From an uncultured Clostridia bacterium (lineage in GTDB: Bacteria > Bacillota > Clostridia > TANB77 > CAG-508), in the NCBI GenBank assembly GCA_944391155.1, contig CALXSO010000060.1, positions 1 to 5,412 on the forward strand: DNA of 5,412 nt. The letters are read 5' to 3'. Below are positions 1 through 4,267 of this stretch, one piece after another. Position 1 is the stretch's first letter. The number at the start of each line of letters is the position of its first letter. The notes beneath the pieces were generated by a model. That model was not told the DNA's origin. It made no database searches and saw nothing but the letters and a program-made list of their open reading frames with translations. Made by a program: the position numbers and the translations under genes.

Positions 1-1
1 A

Positions 2-52
2 GAAGAAAAAAAATTTGTAGAAAAATATATAGAAAAGAAAGAGGTGGTCTAA
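2..52 (+). CDS. C-terminal end of an unidentified gene upstream of the Panacea gene (partial)
   Basis: A frame open from the left edge encodes 16 residues, EEKKFVEKYIEKKEVV, and stops at TAA (50-52). The tail is charged and helix-like, which looks like a real protein end rather than noise, but 16 codons cannot identify a family. The stop directly abuts the ATG of the next gene (TAA-ATG at 50-55), and the ribosome binding site of that gene lies inside this frame. This is the arrangement of translationally coupled operon genes. Because the next gene encodes a Panacea-domain protein, usually found beside a toxin, this could be the toxin of a toxin-antitoxin pair. That is inference from context only. 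Confidence 0.6.
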   Translation, partial: EEKKFVEKYIEKKEVV

Positions 53-475
53 ATGTTAAATGCTACAATTATAGGTCAATATTTCTTATCTAAAAATCCT
101 GATTTAACAGATATACAGATTCAGAAATTAGTATATTATGCATATTCATGGTATATGGTTAAAAATGATGGAGAAAAATTATTTGAAGAAAAGCCTCAAG
201 CATGGATACATGGACCTGTTTTTAGAACATTGTTTGGCAGTATGAAGAATTATAAAACTTTTTCTGATACAACAAAAGTGAAGGATATCGATAAGGATAT
301 TACAAAATTTTTAGATATTATTTATAATATTTATGGAAAATATTCTGGAAATGAATTAGAAAAGATGACACATTCTGAAATACCTTGGAAAAGAGCTAGA
401 AATGGATTGAAACCACACGAATTTTCACAAAATATTATTTCAGATGAAGATATAATGGAATGTTATGGAAAATAA
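53..475 (+). CDS. Panacea-domain (DUF4065, SocA/GepA-like) protein, probable antitoxin
   Basis: The 140-residue protein matches my memory of the Panacea/DUF4065 family along its whole length. It has an N-terminal IIGQYFLSKN segment (6-15), the hallmark QKLVYYAYSW helix (24-33), QAWIHGPV (49-56, family pattern AWxxGPV), and a C-terminal LEKMTHSEIPW segment (102-112) followed by ISDEDI (129-134). Family members include Caulobacter SocA, an adaptor that delivers the toxin SocB to ClpXP, the phage-associated protein GepA, and PanA antitoxins that neutralise many unrelated toxins. The length is normal for a single-domain member. The start is set by GAGGTGG (41-47), five bases before the ATG. The gene abuts an upstream partial gene and ends at a terminator, so it is the last gene of its operon. 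The antitoxin role is inferred; the family assignment is firm. Confidence 0.85.
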   Translation: MLNATIIGQYFLSKNPDLTDIQIQKLVYYAYSWYMVKNDGEKLFEEKPQAWIHGPVFRTLFGSMKNYKTFSDTTKVKDIDKDITKFLDIIYNIYGKYSGNELEKMTHSEIPWKRARNGLKPHEFSQNIISDEDIMECYGK

Positions 476-504
476 AAAGAACTAGCAATAGTTCTTTATT
501 TTTT
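476..504 (+). terminator. Rho-independent terminator after the Panacea gene
   Basis: A perfect 9-bp stem, AAAGAACTA (476-484) with TAGTTCTTT (489-497), is closed by a GCAA tetraloop of the GNRA class. It is followed by ATTTTTT (498-504). It begins directly after the Panacea stop codon and closes the left-hand operon. Confidence 0.9.
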
Positions 505-614
505 CGTCTTCTCTCTCATACAAATACTTCCGGAAATGTAAAAAATCACTATTAAAAATTTTACAAAAAATGCAACTATTTTGCTTCTTAAAAACATCTT
601 TATATATAGAAGAG
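505..614. other. Non-coding spacer between two terminators
   Basis: I see no gene, promoter pair or conserved RNA here. The stretch lies between the + strand terminator of the Panacea operon and the - strand terminator of the membrane-protein gene, so it is probably transcribed little from either side. It holds an 8-bp palindrome TTCCGGAA (528-535), notable only for its GC content in an AT-rich spacer, and a weak AT-rich inverted repeat TGTAAAA (537-543) with TTTTACA (559-565). Confidence 0.5.
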
Positions 615-686
615 AAAAAAATAGTACCGAACTATCCAATAAAAGAGTTCTAAAAAGAACCGGACGAAAGGATATCTCGATACTAT
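615..686 (-). terminator. Long-stem terminator of the minus-strand membrane-protein gene
   Basis: On the minus strand, 686-670 pairs with 637-621 over 17 positions, and seven T residues (621-615) follow. Two positions that would be C-A mismatches on the plus strand (627/680 and 631/676) become G-U wobbles on the minus strand, leaving one mismatch (632/675). The structure is therefore tuned for minus-strand RNA. The 32-base loop holds a second hairpin: GTTCT (660-656) with AGAAC (651-647), a four-base loop, and an extra G-U pair (661/646). It starts 52 bases past the stop codon of the 739-1047 gene. The large branched loop is unusual for a plain terminator. Confidence 0.75.
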
Positions 687-690
687 GTAC

Positions 691-728
691 TACAAAAGTA
701 GACAATATTAAAATACTCTGCTTTTGTG
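691..728. repeat. Inverted repeat in the 3' region of the membrane-protein gene
   Basis: TACAAAAGTAGA (691-702) pairs with TCTGCTTTTGTG (717-728) across a 14-base loop. On the plus strand all 12 positions pair, including two G-U wobbles (691/728 and 699/720); on the minus strand these two become A-C mismatches. No T-run follows on either strand, so it is not a standard terminator. It sits between the stop of the 739-1047 gene and its terminator. Its role is unknown. Confidence 0.5.
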
Positions 729-738
729 AAAAATATCT

Positions 739-1047
739 CTAAATTTTATGAAAGAGGAGAAATAGTTTATGAAAAATGATGTAGTAACTTAAATAGTAAT
801 TTACGCAAAAGAAAATAAAAAGTAGAGGAATAAGTTTCTTATATTTATAAAAATAAAAAAATGTAATTAGTGCAGATATTATAGAACTATCAATATTTTG
901 AATAATAGATGCTGAAATTGAGAATAGACAAAAAGCAATAGTCGTATAATAATAATCACTTAAAATATCATTTTTAAATCTTTTAAAACAAGAAACTATA
1001 AATGAAATTAAACCTAAAGAAGAAATTATAACATATATTATTCTCAT
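739..1047 (-). CDS. Small polytopic membrane protein, unknown function
   Basis: The gene encodes 102 residues with about four hydrophobic segments (roughly 3-19, 35-50, 54-68 and 74-95) separated by short basic or polar loops such as KRFKND (22-27) and KYKK (69-72). I do not recognise a family and see no catalytic motif. Evidence that it is a real gene is contextual. GAAAGGA (1059-1053) stands five bases before the ATG, a promoter with 17-bp spacing lies upstream (1127-1099), and a hairpin with a T-tract follows the stop (686-615). Codons end mostly in T or A, as in engB and the Panacea gene. It is a monocistronic unit divergent from gltX. The caution is that AT-rich DNA can yield spurious hydrophobic frames rich in I, F, L and Y. 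Confidence 0.65.
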   Translation of the reverse strand: MRIIYVIISSLGLISFIVSCFKRFKNDILSDYYYTTIAFCLFSISASIIQNIDSSIISALITFFYFYKYKKLIPLLFIFFCVNYYLSYYIIFHKLFLLFHKI

Positions 1048-1098
1048 AAAAATCCTTTCTGCTATACATAGCTAAAAATATACAAAAGTTACATAAAA

Positions 1099-1127
1099 AA
1101 TATAACATAATTAACAAAGAATAGCAA
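1099..1127 (-). promoter_or_regulatory. Sigma-A-type promoter of the membrane-protein gene
   Basis: On the minus strand, TTGCTA (1127-1122) and TATATT (1104-1099) are separated by exactly 17 bases. They match the -35 and -10 consensus at 4/6 and 5/6. Transcription would start near 1092, giving a leader of about 45 bases before the ATG at 1047. In AT-rich DNA such matches occur by chance, but the position fits the gene well. Confidence 0.5.
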
Positions 1128-1138
1128 TAGAAAAAGTA

Positions 1139-1167
1139 TTGTATAAAGCCAAAATATATAGTATAAT
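1139..1167 (+). promoter_or_regulatory. Sigma-A-type promoter of gltX
   Basis: TTGTAT (1139-1144) and a perfect TATAAT (1162-1167) are separated by 17 bases. Transcription would start near 1174, leaving a leader of about 29 bases with the ribosome binding site AGGAG (1189-1193). Such a short leader leaves no room for a T-box or other riboswitch, so gltX is probably not controlled by leader attenuation. The promoter lies back to back with that of the divergent membrane-protein gene, the two -35 boxes being about 12 bases apart. Confidence 0.65.
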
Positions 1168-1202
1168 AATAACATCAATAAAAAAGATAGGAGCGAAAAA
1201 AT

Positions 1203-2858
1203 ATGGATTACAAAAATTTAGCAAATTTAATATTTCCAGAAGCGAAAGAAATAAACTATTATGAAGAAAAATATCCAGAAAGAAACTTAAAAGAAGGAGC
1301 AATAGTAACAAGAATTGCACCAAGCCCAACAGGATTTATACATATAGGTGGACTATATCAAGGCTTAATAGCAAAAAAACTTGCAAAACAAACAGACGGA
1401 GTATTCTTTATAAGAATAGAAGACACAGACCAAAAAAGACAAGTAGAAAATGGAACAGCAGAAATAATAAATTCATTAAACAAATTTGGACTAAACCCTG
1501 ACGAGGGGATGATAAATGAAACAGAATCAAAAGGAAACTATGGACCATACAAACAATCAATGAGAAAAGAAATATACCAAAGTTATGCAAAATACCTAAT
1601 AGAACAAGGAAAAGCATACCCATGCTTTTGTTCACCAGAAGAAATAGAAGAAATAAGACAAAAACAAGAGGCAGCCAAAATAAGACCAGGATACTATGGA
1701 GTATGGGCAAAATGTAGGAATTTAAGCATAGAAGAAATGGCAAAAAAAATAGAAGCAGGAGAAAAATATATAATAAGATTTAAATCACCAGGAAGAGAAG
1801 ACAGAAAAATAAAACATCATGATCTAATAAAAGGAAATGTAGACTTTCCAGAAAATGACCAAGATATAGTAATAATAAAAGCAGATGGATTACCAACATA
1901 TCATTTTGCACACGCAATAGATGATCATCTAATGAGGACAACACATGTAATACGTGGAGACGAATGGTTATCATCAGTACCATTACACTTACAACTATTC
2001 CACGAACTAGGATTCAAAGCACCAAAATATGCACATATAGCACCAATAATGAAAAACGACAATGGAAACAAAAGAAAACTAAGCAAAAGAAAAGACCCAG
2101 AAGCAGCAGTAGCATACTATGTAGAAATGGGAATACCAAAGGAAGCGGTAAACGAATACCTATTAAACATAGCAAACTCAAACTTTGAAAACTGGAGAAG
2201 AGCAAACAAAGACGCATCAATAGACGAATTTGAATTACAAATAAATAAAATGAGTGTAAGTGGAGCATTATTTGATATGGTAAAACTACTAGATGTAGGA
2301 AAAACAGTAATATCAAAATTCACAGCAGAAGAAGTATATAATCAAGCACTTGAATGGGCTGAAATTTATGATAAAGACCTAGCAGAAGTTCTTAAAAAAG
2401 ACAAAGAATATGCACTAAAAGTTTTCGGTATAGAAAGAGGAAACAAAAAACCAAGAAAAGACATAGCAAAATGGTCAGATGTAAGAGAAAACATAGAATA
2501 TATGTATGACGAAATGTTTAATAGTAAAAAACAAGAATACAACTATCAAGTAATCTCAGATAAAGAAAGTATAGAAAAAATACTAAAATTATATATAGAA
2601 AAATACTTTAACGAAGATGATGACAAACAAACATGGTTTGACAAAATAAAAGAATTAGCAGGAGAAATGGGATATGCAAAAGAAGTCAAAGAATTCAAGG
2701 CAAATCCAGAAAAATACAAAGCACATGTAGGAGACGTAAGTACAGTACTAAGAGTAGCACTAACAGGAAGAACAAATACACCAGATATGTACGAAATAAT
2801 GCAAATATTAGGAAAAGACAGAATAAGAAACAGATTCCAAAAAGCAGATAGGGATTAA
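1203..2858 (+). CDS. gltX: Glutamyl-tRNA synthetase (class I, clostridial long form)
   Basis: This cytoplasmic enzyme charges tRNA(Glu) with glutamate using ATP; many bacterial versions lacking GlnRS also misacylate tRNA(Gln), but that cannot be judged here. The 551-residue protein carries the class I signature APSPTGFIHIGG (39-50, HIGH motif), FIRIEDTDQKR (69-79), the acceptor-binding CFCSPEE (141-147), DGLPTYHFAHAIDDH (228-242), RGDEWLSS (251-258) and KLSKR (292-296, KMSKS loop). The C-terminal anticodon-binding half is divergent. Residues 141, 143 and 171 are cysteines, resembling part of the zinc site of E. coli GluRS, but its following histidine ligand is not evident. It is longer than the roughly 470-residue E. 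coli form; about 550 fits the clostridial type. The ATG is set by AGGAG (1189-1193), nine bases upstream. Codons strongly favour ATA for isoleucine and often AAC/TAC/GAC, unlike the T-ending neighbours. Confidence 0.95.
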   Translation: MDYKNLANLIFPEAKEINYYEEKYPERNLKEGAIVTRIAPSPTGFIHIGGLYQGLIAKKLAKQTDGVFFIRIEDTDQKRQVENGTAEIINSLNKFGLNPDEGMINETESKGNYGPYKQSMRKEIYQSYAKYLIEQGKAYPCFCSPEEIEEIRQKQEAAKIRPGYYGVWAKCRNLSIEEMAKKIEAGEKYIIRFKSPGREDRKIKHHDLIKGNVDFPENDQDIVIIKADGLPTYHFAHAIDDHLMRTTHVIRGDEWLSSVPLHLQLFHELGFKAPKYAHIAPIMKNDNGNKRKLSKRKDPEAAVAYYVEMGIPKEAVNEYLLNIANSNFENWRRANKDASIDEFELQINKMSVSGALFDMVKLLDVGKTVISKFTAEEVYNQALEWAEIYDKDLAEVLKKDKEYALKVFGIERGNKKPRKDIAKWSDVRENIEYMYDEMFNSKKQEYNYQVISDKESIEKILKLYIEKYFNEDDDKQTWFDKIKELAGEMGYAKEVKEFKANPEKYKAHVGDVSTVLRVALTGRTNTPDMYEIMQILGKDRIRNRFQKADRD

Positions 2859-2880
2859 GGGACGAACCTTTAAATCCCTA
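2849..2880 (+). promoter_or_regulatory. Hairpin folded over the gltX stop codon
   Basis: TAGGGATT (2849-2856) pairs with AATCCCTA (2873-2880), and the stem continues after a one-base bulge (A2872) through 2857-2861 with 2867-2871, closing on a five-base loop (2862-2866). That is about 13 pairs. The gltX TAA (2856-2858) lies in the 5' arm. No T-run follows on the plus strand, so it does not look like a terminator. It may instead be an RNA-processing or stability element, or moderate readthrough into the small gene that follows. Confidence 0.6.
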
Positions 2881-2908
2881 CTTATAAGATAATAAAGAAG
2901 TGGTGAGA

Positions 2909-3094
2909 ATGGAATATAATATTGGAGATATTGTTAGAACAAAAAAGGTACATCCTTGTGGAAGTAAATTATGGGAATTAATACGAGTTGGAGTTGATTT
3001 TAAACTAAAATGTAAAGGATGCGGACATATAATTACACTTGACAGACAAAAGGCTTTAAAAATAATCACTAAAAATGAAACAACAGGGAAATAA
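2909..3094 (+). CDS. DUF951 family small protein (YyzM-like)
   Basis: The 61-residue protein matches the DUF951 family as I know it: an N-terminal MEYNIGDIVRTKK segment, then HPCGSKLWELIRVGVDF, then LKCKGCGH. His15, Cys17, Cys35, Cys38 and His40 are arranged so that they could bind a metal in a small beta-rich fold; this is inference. The biochemical function of the family is not known to me. In Bacillus subtilis the relative YyzM lies near the GTPase gene yyaF/ychF; here it follows gltX by 50 bases with no convincing promoter between, so cotranscription is likely. I chose the ATG at 2909 because GGTGA (2902-2906) sits where the 3' part of a GGAGGTGA site should be. An upstream GTG at 2900 would overlap that site and add three residues the family lacks. 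Confidence 0.88.
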   Translation: MEYNIGDIVRTKKVHPCGSKLWELIRVGVDFKLKCKGCGHIITLDRQKALKIITKNETTGK

Positions 3095-3118
3095 AAAAGT
3101 ATCAAAGTAAATTTAAAA

Positions 3119-3155
3119 ATCATAATATATGATGTAGTATACTCATATACTACAT
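3119..3155 (+). promoter_or_regulatory. Tandem inverted repeats in front of the Cys-rich gene
   Basis: A perfect 10-bp inverted repeat, ATGTAGTATA (3132-3141) with TATACTACAT (3146-3155), loops over CTCA and ends one base before the ribosome binding site GGAGG (3157-3161). A shorter repeat, ATCATA (3119-3124) with TATGAT (3128-3133), overlaps its left end. Neither is followed by a T-run. CATAATA (3121-3127) resembles a -10 element: 5/6 to TATAAT in CATAAT, and also the CATNMTA form of sigma-G. If it is a promoter, the large hairpin would form the 5' end of the mRNA. Operator or 5' stabiliser are both possible. Confidence 0.5.
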
Positions 3156-3170
3156 TGGAGGTGACTTATT

Positions 3171-3434
3171 TTGGAGCCACAAGATCAAATTTGTTGTTAT
3201 GAGAAGAAATGCAATTGTAAAGATAATAAAAAAGCTAATTGTTGGGGAATAGTTTCTATTATCCTTCTTACAGCTCTTACTTTCGTTATAGGTTTATTAC
3301 TAGGTGCAGCACTAGCATTAATAATTCTAATATCTTTACCAGCTATTATTGTCTTAGCAATCATATTAGCATTACTTTTGATACTATCAATAATTTTATT
3401 TTTCTGTAATAAAAAGAAAAAAAGTTGTTGCTAA
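3171..3434 (+). CDS. Small Cys-rich membrane hairpin protein, unknown function
   Basis: The 87-residue protein has three parts. A polar N-terminus (1-25) carries Cys 8, 9, 14, 16 and 24. A hydrophobic block (26-78) is long enough for two membrane helices, with a likely turn near Pro57 and a GLLLG (41-45, GxxxG) packing motif. A short basic tail, CNKKKKSCC (79-87), carries three more cysteines. Lysines on both ends predict that both Cys clusters face the cytoplasm. I do not recognise a named family; metal binding, lipid attachment or a sporulation-related role are all unproven. The start is TTG at 3171, chosen because GGAGG (3157-3161) lies nine bases upstream and there is no in-frame ATG nearby. 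A strong terminator follows directly, so it ends its transcription unit; inverted repeats upstream suggest separate control from gltX. Confidence 0.75.
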   Translation: MEPQDQICCYEKKCNCKDNKKANCWGIVSIILLTALTFVIGLLLGAALALIILISLPAIIVLAIILALLLILSIILFFCNKKKKSCC

Positions 3435-3447
3435 TTTATAATATAGA

Positions 3448-3492
3448 AAAAACGCCAAAAGTTCAACAGTTATATGAACTTTTGGTGTTTTT
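3448..3492. terminator. Bidirectional terminator between convergent genes
   Basis: An 18-bp stem (3448-3465 with 3475-3492) closes a nine-base loop. The 5' arm begins with an A-run and the 3' arm ends with a T-run (3488-3492), so the hairpin has a U-tract on either strand. Pair 3454/3486 is a G-U wobble on the plus strand and a C-A mismatch on the minus strand, so it is slightly better as plus-strand RNA. It ends the Cys-rich gene and probably also catches transcription from engB, about 100 bases away. Confidence 0.85.
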
Positions 3493-3590
3493 AACAAAAG
3501 AAAAAATCAATTTTTTTACATATATGGATTTTTGGTACATAATAAGAAATATAATATATGAAAAAAACGCACAAGCAGTACTAATATATC

Positions 3591-4187
3591 TTAAATACTT
3601 CTCTTAATTATCAAATTTTCTATAAAATTCCAAACATTATCTTGATAAATTTTTCTTTCAGAAGAAAAAGCAAAAGTAGGAATATCACCAATTGGATTTA
3701 ACTTTTTTTGTAAATCTTTAACTTGCTCAGAAACCTTTGTAATTGCAATCTTATCAGCCTTATTTGCAAGTATAATACAAGGCAAACCAGAACGAATAAT
3801 ATAATCATACATAAGTTTATCATTTTCAGTAGGATTATGCCTTATATCTATTAAAAATATAACTAATTCAATATTTTTTCTATTAAAAAGATATTCCTCA
3901 ATAAATTCACCAACCTGAATTTGTTCTTTCTTTGATATTTTGCTAAATCCATATCCAGGCAAATCTACAAAATAAAACAAGTCATCAATATTATAGAAAT
4001 TTATTTGTCTGGTTTTACCAGGTTCACTACTAGTCCTAGCCAATTTTTTTCTATTTATCATTGTATTAATAAAGCTTGATTTTCCAACATTAGATTTACC
4101 AACAAGTACAATTTCTGGTAAATTATTTGTAGGATATTGATTTGGCTTTACAGCCGATATTTCAAATTTTGGATTTTTTACAATCAT
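3591..4187 (-). CDS. engB: Ribosome-assembly GTPase EngB/YsxC (YihA family)
   Basis: This 198-residue GTPase of the TrmE-Era-EngA-EngB class is needed for late assembly of the 50S ribosomal subunit in the bacteria where it has been studied. All G motifs are present: G1 GKSNVGKSS (30-38), G2 PGKTRQINFY (56-65) with Thr59, G3 DLPGYG (75-80), G4 NKAD (142-145) and G5 FSS (174-176). Length is normal for the family. The start is set by AAGGAG (4200-4195), seven bases before the ATG. It lies 80 bases downstream of serS on the same strand, with a moderate hairpin between. I see no convincing separate promoter, so expression by readthrough from serS is plausible. It converges on the Cys-rich gene. 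Codon use (T- and A-ending) is like serS. Confidence 0.97.
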   Translation of the reverse strand: MIVKNPKFEISAVKPNQYPTNNLPEIVLVGKSNVGKSSFINTMINRKKLARTSSEPGKTRQINFYNIDDLFYFVDLPGYGFSKISKKEQIQVGEFIEEYLFNRKNIELVIFLIDIRHNPTENDKLMYDYIIRSGLPCIILANKADKIAITKVSEQVKDLQKKLNPIGDIPTFAFSSERKIYQDNVWNFIENLIIKRSI

Positions 4188-4229
4188 TTAAATTCTCCTT
4201 AAAACAATATTATTAAAAATTAATTAAAT

Positions 4230-4259
4230 AGAGGGCTATTCAAAAATGAAAAGCTCTCT
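4230..4259 (-). terminator. Moderate hairpin between serS and engB
   Basis: AGAGGGCT (4230-4237) faces AGCTCTCT (4252-4259), with three more pairs inside after an A-A mismatch (4239-4241 with 4248-4250). It begins nine bases after the serS stop codon and is followed on the minus strand by an interrupted T-rich stretch (TATTTAATTAATTTTT, 4229-4214). On the minus strand one position (4234/4255) is a C-A mismatch; on plus it would be G-U. This suggests a leaky terminator that lowers, but need not stop, transcription into engB. Confidence 0.5.
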
Positions 4260-4267
4260 TTAATATA

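Noticed and set aside
496..705. 69-codon minus-strand open frame with a TTG start
   Set aside because: No ribosome binding site stands before the TTG, the frame runs through the long minus-strand terminator hairpin and ends inside the U-tract of the Panacea terminator. It is best explained as chance.
752..792. Seven-codon plus-strand micro-ORF (ATG at 769) behind a good GAGGAG site
   Set aside because: It lies antisense to the C-terminal codons of the membrane-protein gene, whose Leu and Phe codons create the GAGGAG by chance, and no plus-strand promoter was seen.
615..1047. Type I toxin-antitoxin locus (hydrophobic peptide with structured RNA)
   Set aside because: The 102-residue protein is much longer than usual type I toxins, and no antisense RNA promoter was found.
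1047..1202. T-box leader in front of gltX
   Set aside because: There is no TGGNACCGCG-like antiterminator sequence, and the inferred leader of about 29 bases is far too short.
1111..2323. Several open frames antisense to, or out of frame with, gltX
   Set aside because: They are leucine-rich or lysine-rich shadows produced by the A-rich codon use of gltX, and lack start signals.
2900..2908. GTG at 2900 as the start of the DUF951 gene
   Set aside because: It would consume the gene's own ribosome binding site and add three residues; the family normally starts close to the ATG at 2909.
3425..3607. 60-codon plus-strand open frame after the Cys-rich gene
   Set aside because: It overlaps the end of that gene, crosses the 18-bp terminator and runs into engB. 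The internal ATG at 3524 also lacks a ribosome binding site.
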